Source of the DNA: Coprousia sp963931435
Lineage (GTDB): Bacteria > Actinomycetota > Coriobacteriia > Coriobacteriales > Coriobacteriaceae
Direction of reading: 5' to 3'
Assembly: GCA_963931435.1 (NCBI GenBank)
Contig: OZ007012.1
Location: 930,001 to 994,000, forward strand
Length of the DNA: 64,000 nt
Under the pieces are notes generated by a model, which did no database searches, had not been told where the DNA came from, and was given only the letters and a program-made list of their open reading frames with translations. Positions within the stretch are counted from its first letter, which is position 1, and each line of letters opens with the position of its first letter. A program made the position numbers and the translations under genes. Below, piece after piece: positions 16,911 to 25,759 of this stretch.

Positions 16911-18719
16911 ATGGAAGATCTTTCGTCGCGCGCCGTGCTGGAGGTGCGCGATCTGAGTATCGGCTTTCTCATGTACGAGGGGCGCGCGCTCACCGCGCCG
17001 CGCCGCATGGTGCACGCCGTGCGCGGCCTCAGCCTCACCGTGCGCGCCGGCGAGGTGCTGGCGCTCGTGGGCGCCTCTGGTTCGGGCAAGAGCCTGCTCG
17101 CCGACGCCGTGCTGGGGCTCTTCGCCGCCAACGCCGCGGTGACCGGATCGGTGCGCTTCGAGGGCGAGCAGATGGATGCGCGGCGCTGGGCGCGCCTGCG
17201 GGGTAGCGCCATCGCGTTCGTGCCGCAATCGGTCGAGGCGCTCGATCCGCTCATGCGCGTGGGCGCGCAGCTCGAGGGCATGGCGCTCGGGGCGACCCGC
17301 GCCGAGGCCGTCCGACGCCGCCGGGAGCTCTTCGACCGCTACCGGCTGGATGAGTCGGTCGCCGCGCTCTATCCCTTCGAGCTCTCGGGCGGGATGGCGC
17401 GCCGCGTGCTGCTCATCGGCGCGCTCATGAACGAGCCGCGCCTGCTCGTGGCCGACGAGCCCACACCCGGTCTGGACCAGGAGCTCGCCGTGCGCGCCAT
17501 GGCCGATCTCCGCGCCTTCGCCGAGCGCGGCGGGGCGGTGCTGCTCATCACCCACGACATCGAGCTCGCGCTGCGCGTTGCCCACCGTATCGCGGTGTTC
17601 CGGGAGGGGACGGTGGTCGAGGAGGCCGCTGTGGCTCAGTTCGCCGCGCCCGCGCTGCTGCGCCACCCCTTCACCCGCGCGCTCTGGCACGCCCTGCCCG
17701 AGCACGACTTCGCAGCCCCGGAGGGCCGCGCCGGTTGCGCGGGCGTGCCCCCCGCGGCCGCAGCGACGCGCATCCGCCTGTCTGGTGAGGCGGGCGAGGA
17801 GCCGGCCGCCCCCTTGTCCATAGCAGGCGGCGCGACGGGCGACGCCGCCCGGCCCGCCGGCGGCGCGGCGAGGTCTGCGGCGGGATCAAGCGTCCGGATG
17901 CGGAGGCGCGGTGCGGACGGTGCAGCCGGATCGCCATCGGGGGACGTTCCGCTTGGGGGCGGCGATCCGGATGGACGCGGGGGGCTCGTGGCGCGCGGGC
18001 TCACGTTCACCTACCCTTGCGGGCGCACCGTGATCGACGGCGTCGACTTCGCGGTGGCGCCGGGCGAGCGCGTCGCGGTGTGCGCGCCCTCCGGACGCGG
18101 CAAGACCACGCTCTGCCGCCTGCTCGCGGGCTATCTCGCGCCCCAAGCGGGCGAGATCGCGGTCGACGGGGTCCCGCTGGAGAGCTTCGGCCGCGCGGGG
18201 GAGCCTGCCGGGAAGCGCGCTGGCGCCGGGCTCGCGCGCATCTTCAGGCGCGGCGCGCATCCCTCCAATCCATCCGGTCCCGCCTCGCGCGCGTGCCCGG
18301 TCCAGCTCGTGGGGCAGCATCCCGAGCGCATGGTGGATCCCATCCTGCGCGTGCGCGAGAGCCTCGCCGAGGCGCTGGGAGGGGCGCGGCCGCGCGATGG
18401 GCGGCTGGAGGAGGCGCTCGGCGCCCTCATGGACGCGCTCGGCGTGCGGCGGGCGTGGCTCGACCGCTATCCCCTCGAGCTCTCCGGTGGCGAGCTGCAG
18501 CGCTGCTGCATCGTGCGCGCGCTCGCCGCGCGCCCGCGCTACCTCGTCTGCGACGAGATGACCACGATGCTCGACGCGGTGGCGCAGGCGCAGGTGTGGC
18601 ACGCGGTGATCGATCTCGCGGAGGGGCGGGGGATGGGCCTGGTGGTGGTCTCGCACGCGCCCGCGCTCGTCGACCGCATCGCGACGCGCCGCTTCGAGCT
18701 GCCCGAGCACCCGCTCTGA
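16911..18719 (+). CDS. Fused two-domain ABC ATPase of the Nik/Opp importer (NikD-NikE type in one chain)
   Basis: A 602-residue protein that joins the two ATPases usually made as separate subunits. Domain 1 has Walker A GASGSGKS (54-61), signature LSGGMARR (158-165) and Walker B LLVADEP (178-184). A disordered Ala/Gly/Pro linker spans about 266-358. Domain 2 has a Walker A-like APSGRGKTT (392-400) whose first Gly is Ala, signature LSGGELQR (524-531) and Walker B YLVCDEM (544-550). An unusual insert at about 430-475 lies between Walker A and the signature of domain 2. AGGAGGGG precedes ATG 16911. It ends the operon and would power both permeases alone. Confidence 0.8.
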   Translation: MEDLSSRAVLEVRDLSIGFLMYEGRALTAPRRMVHAVRGLSLTVRAGEVLALVGASGSGKSLLADAVLGLFAANAAVTGSVRFEGEQMDARRWARLRGSAIAFVPQSVEALDPLMRVGAQLEGMALGATRAEAVRRRRELFDRYRLDESVAALYPFELSGGMARRVLLIGALMNEPRLLVADEPTPGLDQELAVRAMADLRAFAERGGAVLLITHDIELALRVAHRIAVFREGTVVEEAAVAQFAAPALLRHPFTRALWHALPEHDFAAPEGRAGCAGVPPAAAATRIRLSGEAGEEPAAPLSIAGGATGDAARPAGGAARSAAGSSVRMRRRGADGAAGSPSGDVPLGGGDPDGRGGLVARGLTFTYPCGRTVIDGVDFAVAPGERVAVCAPSGRGKTTLCRLLAGYLAPQAGEIAVDGVPLESFGRAGEPAGKRAGAGLARIFRRGAHPSNPSGPASRACPVQLVGQHPERMVDPILRVRESLAEALGGARPRDGRLEEALGALMDALGVRRAWLDRYPLELSGGELQRCCIVRALAARPRYLVCDEMTTMLDAVAQAQVWHAVIDLAEGRGMGLVVVSHAPALVDRIATRRFELPEHPL

Positions 18720-18770
18720 CGAGGTCCTTACACGAACCATCCACAACTTTCGGCTTTTTGAGATCAGCCC

Positions 18771-18800
18771 TTGCGCGGGAGGGCATCCATCCCGTATCAT
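18771..18800 (+). promoter_or_regulatory. Promoter of the first tRNA-Glu gene
   Basis: TTGCGC (18771-18776) and TATCAT (18795-18800) with an 18-base spacer lie 37 bases before the tRNA. The -35 is the same hexamer as at the tRNA-Gln promoter downstream. Confidence 0.55.
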
Positions 18801-18837
18801 GCATACCTGCGCAAGGGCGATGCCCGAGCAGACATAC

Positions 18838-18914
18838 GGCCCGTTCGTCTAGCGGTTCAGGACGCCGCCCTCTCAAGGCGGAGATCACCAGTTCGAATCT
18901 GGTACGGGCTACCA
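18838..18914 (+). tRNA. tRNA-Glu (anticodon CUC), copy 1
   Basis: Acceptor GGCCCGT pairs with ACGGGCT (first pair G-U), the anticodon stem CCGCC/GGCGG encloses CTCTCAA with anticodon CTC, the T arm is CCAG-TTCGAAT-CTGG, and CCA is encoded. The 77 bases are identical to the copy at 19110-19186. Confidence 0.96.
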
Positions 18915-18922
18915 AGCATCCC

Positions 18923-18950
18923 GAACCCCTCCCTGAGGGGTTCGTTTCGT
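18923..18950 (+). terminator. Intrinsic terminator after the first tRNA-Glu
   Basis: GAACCCCTC (18923-18931) pairs perfectly with GAGGGGTTC (18935-18943) around CCT, followed by a T-rich stretch. It ends the first tRNA transcript eight bases after the CCA. Confidence 0.8.
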
Positions 18951-18989
18951 TTGTTCATCATTCCTTTTCAAAATTGCCGAAAATAGTAC

Positions 18990-19018
18990 TTGCGCATCGG
19001 CTCCGTGTCTCGTAATAT
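18990..19018 (+). promoter_or_regulatory. Promoter of the tRNA-Gln/tRNA-Glu pair
   Basis: TTGCGC (18990-18995) and TAATAT (19013-19018) are 17 bases apart and end 14 bases before tRNA-Gln. Confidence 0.7.
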
Positions 19019-19032
19019 GTCTACTTGCGCCT

Positions 19033-19106
19033 TGGGATGTCGTCTAATGGCAGGACAGCGGATTCTGGTTCCGTCAATGGGGGTTCGACTCCCTCCATCC
19101 CAGCCA
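19033..19106 (+). tRNA. tRNA-Gln (anticodon CUG)
   Basis: Acceptor TGGGATG pairs with CATCCCA, CCA is encoded, and the anticodon loop TTCTGGT carries CTG. The T arm is GGGGG-TTCGACT-CCCTC-like. It is four bases upstream of the second tRNA-Glu, so both are on one transcript. Confidence 0.95.
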
Positions 19107-19109
19107 TAT

Positions 19110-19186
19110 GGCCCGTTCGTCTAGCGGTTCAGGACGCCGCCCTCTCAAGGCGGAGATCACCAGTTCGAATCTGGTACGGGCTACCA
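19110..19186 (+). tRNA. tRNA-Glu (anticodon CUC), copy 2
   Basis: Sequence identical over 77 bases to the copy at 18838-18914, with anticodon CTC and an encoded CCA end. It follows tRNA-Gln directly and is closed by a strong terminator. Confidence 0.96.
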
Positions 19187-19196
19187 CGCATGCATA

Positions 19197-19228
19197 CCCG
19201 GATCGCCCACATGGTGGTCCGGGTTTTT
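19197..19228 (+). terminator. Intrinsic terminator after the tRNA-Gln/tRNA-Glu pair
   Basis: An 11-base-pair stem with two G-U pairs (19197-19207 with 19213-19223), loop CACAT, then five T residues. Confidence 0.85.
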
Positions 19229-19420
19229 CCTATGGGCTTCGAGGCCTCGGGAGCGACGGCTCAACCGGCGTTTCCGCTCGAGCGTGCCGCATGTGTCGAG
19301 TTTTCCGCGCGCCGGCAAACGCGGGCGGGCCCCGTTGCGCGGTATCGTACAATGTGGGGCGTAGCACACACGCGGCGCCGCGCCTGCGCGTCCTCGCCGC
19401 TGGCAGCATAGAGGAGAACC

Positions 19421-20890
19421 ATGTCTGATACCTCGAAGCACGGCGGCCCCGCGCCGACGGTGGACGCCGCCCCCGCCGGCGGCGACGACCACAAGGGCGC
19501 GCGCCGCGGCGCCATCTTCATCGGCGCCGTTCTCGTCTGCTACATCGTGTTCCTCGTCGTGACGGGCCAGGTCTCCGAGTTCATGGCGGCCATGCAGAAC
19601 GTGCAGATGTCCTGGCTCTCCGTCGCCTGCCTGTGCATGGTGCTCTACCTCATCTTCGGCATCGCGGCCTACGCGATCGCCGTCTGGCTCGATCCGAACT
19701 CGCCTGTCGGCGTCCGCGACCTCATCTCCGTCGAGATGAGCGGCATCTTCTTCGGCAACCTCACGCCTATGATGGTGGGCTCCTCGCCGGCGCAGATCTA
19801 CCGCCTCACCAAGTGCGGCATGAACGTGGGCGAGGCCAGCGCTACGCAGTTCACGCGCTTTATCGTCTACCAGTTTGGCCTCGTGGCGTGGGGCGCCATC
19901 CTGCTCATCGCCAAGATGCCGTTCTTCACCGAGCGCTACGGCGACATCACCCTTTTGTGCGTGTTCAGCTTCGGCGGGCACGCGCTGCTGCTTCTGGCCA
20001 TCTTCGCGATCTGCCTCATGCCGCGCACGGTGATCCGCTTGGGCATGCTCGTCATCTCGGTCATGGCGCGGCTGGGGGTCGCCACCTCCAAGCTCGATGA
20101 CTGGCGCGCGTTCCTCGACACCGAGGTCATGGCGTTCTCCGAGAAGTTCAAGGTCTCCGCTTCGCATGCGTCGCAGATGCTGCTCACGGTGGTCATCACG
20201 ATGCTTCAGCTCGGGTTCTTCTACCTGGTGCCGTATTTCCTCATGCTCTCGTTCGGCCACCACGACGTGGACTTCTTCTCGGTCATGGCGGCTTCGGCGT
20301 TCGTGCAGCTGCTTTCCTCGGCGGTGCCGCTGCCGGGCGGCACGGGCGGTGCCGAGGGCGGCTTCGCGCTCTTCCTGGGCCATTTCTACGGCACCGCGGC
20401 CACGGCCGGCTACCTGCTGTGGCGCCTGATCACCTTCATCGCGCCGACGATCATCGCCGCGCCGCTCCTCGGTCTCAAGAGCGCGCGCCGCGCCACGGTG
20501 CGCGAGCGGTGGGCGCGGTTCAGCTCGCGCTTCCTGCCGGTCCGCGCCACCCGCGAGACGCGCTCCGGCTCCGTCTCCGCCGCGCTTCCCGCGACGCCCC
20601 CGGCGCAGGGCGCCGGCGCGCATCCCTCGGGGGAGGGGCACCGCCATCATGTCGGCGCGGTCGCGGTCGAGGCGGCTGCGGATGCCGGGTGCGCGCCTGC
20701 TGCCGCGACCCCGGCAGTCGTCCAACCGGCTGGCTCCGACGTGGCTCCGCATCATCCGCGCGCACCGCGCAAGCGGCCGGCGGGCACGCGTGTGCGCCGC
20801 ACCGCGGAAGGCATCACGGTCACGCCCTCGCGCCTCAAGCGGCCGCGTCCCGCTTCGGGCGCGGACGGGGCGTCTGCACGCAAGGGCTAG
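19421..20890 (+). CDS. Flippase-like (YbhN/AglD-type, lysylphosphatidylglycerol synthase TM) membrane protein
   Basis: A 489-residue membrane protein. After about 28 hydrophilic residues come seven to eight helices (about 29-370) with the family block SGIFFGNLTPMMVGSSPAQ and, later, the Gly-rich PLPGGTGGAEGGF. This matches the integral-membrane domain shared by lysylphosphatidylglycerol synthases and YbhN/AglD-like proteins, but the catalytic soluble domain of MprF is absent, so a transport or flippase-like role in lipid or glycan handling is more likely. The last 120 residues are a basic, Pro/Ala/His-rich tail ending in many Lys and Arg. AGAGGAGAACC precedes the ATG. An alpha/beta hydrolase starts 20 bases later. 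Confidence 0.75.
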   Translation: MSDTSKHGGPAPTVDAAPAGGDDHKGARRGAIFIGAVLVCYIVFLVVTGQVSEFMAAMQNVQMSWLSVACLCMVLYLIFGIAAYAIAVWLDPNSPVGVRDLISVEMSGIFFGNLTPMMVGSSPAQIYRLTKCGMNVGEASATQFTRFIVYQFGLVAWGAILLIAKMPFFTERYGDITLLCVFSFGGHALLLLAIFAICLMPRTVIRLGMLVISVMARLGVATSKLDDWRAFLDTEVMAFSEKFKVSASHASQMLLTVVITMLQLGFFYLVPYFLMLSFGHHDVDFFSVMAASAFVQLLSSAVPLPGGTGGAEGGFALFLGHFYGTAATAGYLLWRLITFIAPTIIAAPLLGLKSARRATVRERWARFSSRFLPVRATRETRSGSVSAALPATPPAQGAGAHPSGEGHRHHVGAVAVEAAADAGCAPAAATPAVVQPAGSDVAPHHPRAPRKRPAGTRVRRTAEGITVTPSRLKRPRPASGADGASARKG

Positions 20891-20910
20891 CGGGCGCGGG
20901 TGATCCCTTT

Positions 20911-21900
20911 ATGGATACCCTGATCATCATCGTTGGAGCGGTCCTCGCGATGCTCGTCATCCTGCTCGCGCTCGCGGGCAGCGCGCTCGTGGACCTCGCC
21001 CTCAACCCGCGGGCCAAGCGCTCGCTCGCCGCCCGCGCGGTCGCTGCCGCCGGAGACGGCGCGGGATCCTTCGATGACGACCCGCTCTACGCCCATGCGC
21101 GCGCGTGGTTCGAAGACACCAGGCAGGATATCTCCCTCGACCTGGGGCGTGAGGGCGTGCTCCATGGTTGGCTGCTGCCGGCGTGCGGCGCCTCGGTGGG
21201 CGCGGACGGCGCCTCGATCGCGGCAGGGGAGGGGCATCTCTACGCCGTGCTCTGCCACGGCTACGCCGGCACCCCGGCCGACATGAGCGCCCCCGCGTAC
21301 CGGGCGCACCAGCTGGGTGTCACGGTGCTCGCGCCGGCGGCGCGCGGGTTCGAGCGCAACGGCGACCGCCTCATCGGCATGGGCTGGCTCGACGCGCACG
21401 ACCTCCTGGGATGGATCGGCCTCATCACGCGTGCCGATCCGGATGCGCGCATCGCCCTCTATGGCGTGTCGATGGGCGGGGCCGAGGTGATGATGGCCTC
21501 CGGGCTGGACCTGCCGCGAAACGTGCGCTGCATCGTGGAGGATTGCGGCTTCACGAGCGTCTGGGACGAGCTCGCCCTGCAGATGCGCGCGCTCGTCCAT
21601 CTTCCCGTGCGCCCCCTGCTCGATGCGGCGAGCGCCGCGTGCCGCCTGCGCGCCGGCTACGGCTTCCGCCGCGCGTCGGCGCTCGACGCCGTCCGCCGCA
21701 CCCGCGTGCCGATGCTCTTCATCCATGGAACGGCCGACACCTTCGTGCCGTACAGCATGCTCGACCGCCTCTTCAACGCCTGCGCGAGCCCGGCCAAGGA
21801 GCGCCTGGCGATCGAGGGCGCGGGGCATGCGCGGGCGGCCGTCACGGATCCGGAGCGCTACTACGGCTGCATCGGCGCCTTCCTGGCGCGGCATCTCTAG
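20911..21900 (+). CDS. Membrane-anchored alpha/beta hydrolase
   Basis: A 329-residue protein with an N-terminal helix (about residues 3-27) followed by a serine hydrolase fold. The oxyanion region is HGYAGTPAD, the nucleophile is in GVSMGG, the acid is in HGTADTFVP and the base is His in GAGHARA. This resembles YqkD/BAAT-like lipases of Gram-positives. The substrate is not known. It follows the flippase-like gene by 20 bases and is probably co-transcribed with it, which hints at a lipid or cell-envelope substrate. Confidence 0.8.
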   Translation: MDTLIIIVGAVLAMLVILLALAGSALVDLALNPRAKRSLAARAVAAAGDGAGSFDDDPLYAHARAWFEDTRQDISLDLGREGVLHGWLLPACGASVGADGASIAAGEGHLYAVLCHGYAGTPADMSAPAYRAHQLGVTVLAPAARGFERNGDRLIGMGWLDAHDLLGWIGLITRADPDARIALYGVSMGGAEVMMASGLDLPRNVRCIVEDCGFTSVWDELALQMRALVHLPVRPLLDAASAACRLRAGYGFRRASALDAVRRTRVPMLFIHGTADTFVPYSMLDRLFNACASPAKERLAIEGAGHARAAVTDPERYYGCIGAFLARHL

Positions 21901-21947
21901 CTCCCGGCCTCAAACCGAGCTTTGCGGCACCCTGCGCCGGACGCGGG

Positions 21948-22361
21948 CTACAGCGCCTCGAGGGGCGCGCCCTGGGCGCTGCGCGTGAGCCGCGCGATAC
22001 GCGCGATGAGCGGCAGATGGAGGTTGAACAGGTTGCACAGGCGCCCCACCGCCAGGGCCGACACGATGGTTCCCAGCCCGAGGCCCCTGAGCGCGCCGAA
22101 GAAGATGAACGAGAGGACCACGGCGATGGTGACCAGCGTCGTGTCGAAGGCGACCTTGCACGTGCCGAACGGCTTTCCCGTCACCGCGGCGAGGGTGCGC
22201 ACGAGGCCCTCCCCGGGCACCACGATGACGTTGGGCGCGACCTCGACGGATATGCCGAATGCGAGGATGGCACACCCCGCCAGGAGCGCGATGGCTCGCG
22301 CGGCCGCCTCGGCGCTCATGGCTCCGGGGTTGACGTCCTGCATCCGTACCTGTGCCTGCAT
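21948..22361 (-). pseudogene. C-terminal remnant of a YczE/YitT-type membrane protein
   Basis: About 137 residues with the signature EVAPNVIVVPGEGLV, KPFGTCKV and ALRGLGLGTIVSA, matching the second half of YczE/YyaS/YitT-family membrane proteins, which are normally around 200-220 residues. The first one or two helices are missing. A possible ATG at 22359-22361 follows the marR stop by three bases, so a short protein could still be made, but it would lack the N-terminal half. It is the last gene on the minus-strand envelope-response run. Confidence 0.6.
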
Positions 22362-22364
22362 CCT

Positions 22365-22811
22365 CTACTCGCCCGTTCCCTTCTCCTGGTCCGCCAGGTT
22401 GCGGATGACGCGTGCGAGCAGACGCGAGAGCTCGGCGCGCTCGGCGGGCGCGAAGCCCTCCCAGGCGATCCCGTCCACCTCCGAGCAGCAGCCGAGCACC
22501 TGGGCGGCGGCCGCGCGCCCGCGCGCCGTCAGATGGATCGCCACGCCCCGCCGGTCGCCCGGCTTGGCGCGGCGCTCGAGGAAGCCCTCCTCCTCCATGC
22601 GCGTGACCACGCTGGTGACCGTGGAGGCGTCCATCACGCAGGCGCGCGCGATGTCGCGCTGGGCGCATCCCTCGTGGGATACCACGTATTCCAGCACCTT
22701 GGGTTGACCGGGCTTGAGGCCGATCCCGCGCGTCCTCGACAGCATCGCGCGGTTCGAGTGCGCGAACGCCGCGAGCACGATCTCAGATCGCGTCCTCGCG
22801 CAGGGCCTCAA
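22365..22811 (-). CDS. MarR-family transcriptional regulator
   Basis: A 148-residue winged-helix protein. LKPGQPKVLEYV opens the DNA-binding domain, QRDIARACVMDASTVTSVV is the helix-turn-helix and KPGDRRGVAIHLTARG the wing. It binds DNA as a dimer; the ligand is unknown. The start at 22811 overlaps the end of the FtsX-type permease by 29 bases, which indicates translational coupling; a shorter start at an internal ATG (22743-22745) would lose part of the dimer helix. It lies between an ABC exporter and a YczE-type remnant, so it may regulate the export operon that it belongs to. Confidence 0.85.
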   Translation of the reverse strand: MRPCARTRSEIVLAAFAHSNRAMLSRTRGIGLKPGQPKVLEYVVSHEGCAQRDIARACVMDASTVTSVVTRMEEEGFLERRAKPGDRRGVAIHLTARGRAAAAQVLGCCSEVDGIAWEGFAPAERAELSRLLARVIRNLADQEKGTGE

Positions 22812-25755
22812 CCACGCTCGCGGCGCGGCAGCGCATGAGCGCGTAGACGACGCTCAGGCCCAGCACCGCCAGCACCCCGCCCACGGCCGCGGCCACCCAT
22901 GCGGCCGGCAGCGCGAACGCCACGCCCGTGAACGAGACCTCCATGGCGCGGTAGAGCAGGAAGCTCACGAATGCCGCGATGACGAGCCCCGCGCCCAGCC
23001 CGCGCACGGCGTAGCTGGCGCACTCCCGCGCGATCATGCGGCGGAAGGTCCGGTCGCCCATGCCGATGGATTTGAGCACCGCGAACTCGCTTTTGCGCAG
23101 GATGATGGAGGTGGAGAGCGTGTTGAACACGTTGGCCACGGCGATGAGCCCGCAGATGGCGGCGAAGCAGGTGGTGAACGTCTGGATGGTGGCGGTCATC
23201 ATGCGGTTCTGCTGGAAGGCCTCTGCCAGGTTGGCGACGTCGCCGAGCTTCAGGGCGTCGCTGCCCATGAAGGCGTCCGCGGCGGCCTCCTCGAGCGCTT
23301 CCGCCGTCGCAGCGGGGTCCTCTGCGTTGAAGAAGAACGAAACGAGCTGGTCGTAGGAGCCCGCGAAGCCCCTCAGCGAGAAGGGATGGGCGAGGGCGTA
23401 GTCGGTCTCGGCGATGAGGGACTCGTCCACGTCCGCGGCGAGGGCGGGCAGCGCGCTCACGGGCAGGAAGACCACCGGGCTGCCCGATGAGGCGACATCC
23501 GGGACGCAGGAGGGCTCCTGCGTGGCGAGGGCGCCCACGGGGAGCTCGACGCTTGAGAGGAGCACCTCGGAGAGGGGCACGCGCACGTCCTGCGCGGCAT
23601 CCTCCACGTCATCGGTATGGAAATAGAGGGCCTGGGGCTCGGTGCCTGCGGCGTCGATGCCGTAGAAGGTCTCGTCCGCGCGCGGTGCGACCTGCGCGAT
23701 GAGCTCGATCGATCCCGTCTGCGCGAACAGGTCGCCGTAGTCGTACATGCCGCCCGAGCGGTCGAGGGTCTCGTTGTAGGCGACGGCGCGCGGGCGGGCC
23801 GGATCGGTGTAGTCCTCCTCGTCGAGGCCAAGCTCGCGCAGATAGTCCCTCCAGGAGGCGTCGTCGACGAGCACGACCTCGAGCAAGGGATAGGAGGAGC
23901 CGTCCGCGGCTGCCGGGTTGGCAGCGCGGCCGTCCGCGCTCAGCAGGTCGGAGGGTATGCGCGCGTAGGAGGAGATCGCGGTATACCAGCCGCGCGGCTC
24001 GGCACCGTCCGCCTGAGCGAGCGCGGAGGCGGCCACATCGAGGGCGTCGACGTAGGCGGGGACGCTCGCGTCCCCGGGGCGCCGCGACGCCACGGTCACC
24101 ATGAGATCGGCGGTGCCGGTTCCCGAGACCACGCCCGCGAGGCTCTCCATGTAGCGGCCGAACGAGCCGGCGATGACGAGCAGCGCCACCGAGACCGCGA
24201 GCGACGCCACGGCCACGCGCCCCTTGCCGCGGGCGCGGGTGAGGTTGCGGTGCGCGAGGAAGCCGGGCACGCCCTCGAGGCGCAGGCGGGCGCGGTCGGC
24301 GAGGGAAGGCTGGAAGGGGTCGCGTGCTGCCGCATGGTCGCCGCGCCGGGCCGCGCGGCGCCGGCGGGCGCGCTCGCGGCGGGTGAGGCGGACGTCCCGG
24401 GTCTGGCGCAGCGCGTCGATGGCCGAGACGCGCCCCGCGCGCCAGGCGGGCAGGAGGGTGCTCAGGGCGATGGTGAGCGCCGAGACCGCGGCGGAGAGGG
24501 CGATGACGACCGGCGAGACGGTGATGCCCGAGGTCATATCGCCCTGCAGGATGACCTCCAGCCCGGAGCCCGTGAGGCGGAACACGACCCAGGTGCCGGC
24601 GAGCCCGAGGGCGATGCCGGCGGGGATCGCGACGAGCGCGAGCAGGGCGGCCTCGGTGAAGACGGTGCGGCGCAGCTGCCGGCGGCTCGCGCCGAGCGAG
24701 GCGAGCAGGCCGAACTGGCGGGTGCGCTCCGCGACCGAGATGGCGAAAGCGTTGTAGATGAGCGAGATGGAGGCGAGGACGACCACGCCCGCGAGCACGC
24801 CGGCGATGGAGGCGAGCGTGCCCCAGATGCCGCGTCCGTCGTCGACGATGCCCTCGTAGCGCAACAGCGCGGTGTGCAGAGATGCTTCGGTTTGGCTCCA
24901 GCCCCGCGCGACGAGGTCGGCGCCGCCTGCGGGCGCGGCCTCGGCGAAGGCGGAAAGCTCGTCCCAGGAGGCGAGGTCCGTCGTCGCGTAGAGGGTCGTG
25001 GCCACCGGCGCGATCCCGCCGTCGGCGACGGTGAAGGCGATGCATCCGTGGGAGCTCGACCAGTCCACGGGGTCGTAGAAGCCCGAGACCGTGAAGGTGC
25101 GCGGCGCGGCGACGTCCTCCAGGTGCTCGACCGCCTCGCCGTCCTCGGAGTAGCGGAAGCCCCCGTTGGGCGAGATGGGCTCATCGGCGCCCTCGCTCCC
25201 GGCGTCCGGCACGCGCCGGCCGAGCGCGAGCTCGATCGTGGAGCCCACCTGGAGCGGGCCGTCCGAGCGCGCCGCGGACGCGGTCCCGGCGGCGTCGAGC
25301 GGGCTGGCGCCGCCGGCGAGCGCCTCGCCCTTGAGGTAGCTCGGCAGCAGGATCTCGTTGGATGAGGCGGGTACGGAGCCCTCGGTGGGCTCGGGTGGGA
25401 CGACGACGCCGCCGGCGGCATCCGGGTAGGAGTCGACCTCGAGAGCCGGCCCCAGCTGGCCGGCGTCCTCGGCGGAGAGGGCGGCGGCGCCGTAGTGCTC
25501 GAGGGCGCTCGAGGCGGTGACGTGCTCGGCGTCGGCGAGCGCGGCGGCCCCGGAGGCGGAGAGGTCGTCGACCTGGACCTGCCAGGATCCCTCGTCGGCG
25601 AGCGTACGGCTCAGCAGACCGTCCCACATGGTGGCGGCGGAGGTGAAGATCGCGCAGACGAGCGCGCAGGAAAGCGCGATGCCCGCGATGGAGACGATGG
25701 TGCGGGTGCGGTTGCGCGCGAGCGAGCGCAGCGTGAAGCGCGTGAAGATGCCCAT
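22783..25755 (-). CDS. FtsX-type ABC permease with large extracytoplasmic domains
   Basis: A 990-residue permease of the MacB/FtsX superfamily. MGIFTRFTLRSLARNRTRT is the amphipathic start before the first helix (about residues 20-42). A first extracytoplasmic domain spans about 45-320, three helices follow, then AHRNLTRARGK leads to a second half of the same layout ending in three helices. The duplicated eight-to-ten-helix form is typical of exporters that handle antimicrobial peptides or lipoproteins rather than of cell-division FtsX. GGAGGCGGTGAGACC precedes the ATG at 25755. The matching ATPase gene ends five bases upstream. Confidence 0.85.
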   Translation of the reverse strand: MGIFTRFTLRSLARNRTRTIVSIAGIALSCALVCAIFTSAATMWDGLLSRTLADEGSWQVQVDDLSASGAAALADAEHVTASSALEHYGAAALSAEDAGQLGPALEVDSYPDAAGGVVVPPEPTEGSVPASSNEILLPSYLKGEALAGGASPLDAAGTASAARSDGPLQVGSTIELALGRRVPDAGSEGADEPISPNGGFRYSEDGEAVEHLEDVAAPRTFTVSGFYDPVDWSSSHGCIAFTVADGGIAPVATTLYATTDLASWDELSAFAEAAPAGGADLVARGWSQTEASLHTALLRYEGIVDDGRGIWGTLASIAGVLAGVVVLASISLIYNAFAISVAERTRQFGLLASLGASRRQLRRTVFTEAALLALVAIPAGIALGLAGTWVVFRLTGSGLEVILQGDMTSGITVSPVVIALSAAVSALTIALSTLLPAWRAGRVSAIDALRQTRDVRLTRRERARRRRAARRGDHAAARDPFQPSLADRARLRLEGVPGFLAHRNLTRARGKGRVAVASLAVSVALLVIAGSFGRYMESLAGVVSGTGTADLMVTVASRRPGDASVPAYVDALDVAASALAQADGAEPRGWYTAISSYARIPSDLLSADGRAANPAAADGSSYPLLEVVLVDDASWRDYLRELGLDEEDYTDPARPRAVAYNETLDRSGGMYDYGDLFAQTGSIELIAQVAPRADETFYGIDAAGTEPQALYFHTDDVEDAAQDVRVPLSEVLLSSVELPVGALATQEPSCVPDVASSGSPVVFLPVSALPALAADVDESLIAETDYALAHPFSLRGFAGSYDQLVSFFFNAEDPAATAEALEEAAADAFMGSDALKLGDVANLAEAFQQNRMMTATIQTFTTCFAAICGLIAVANVFNTLSTSIILRKSEFAVLKSIGMGDRTFRRMIARECASYAVRGLGAGLVIAAFVSFLLYRAMEVSFTGVAFALPAAWVAAAVGGVLAVLGLSVVYALMRCRAASVVEALREDAI

Positions 25756-25759
25756 GGTC

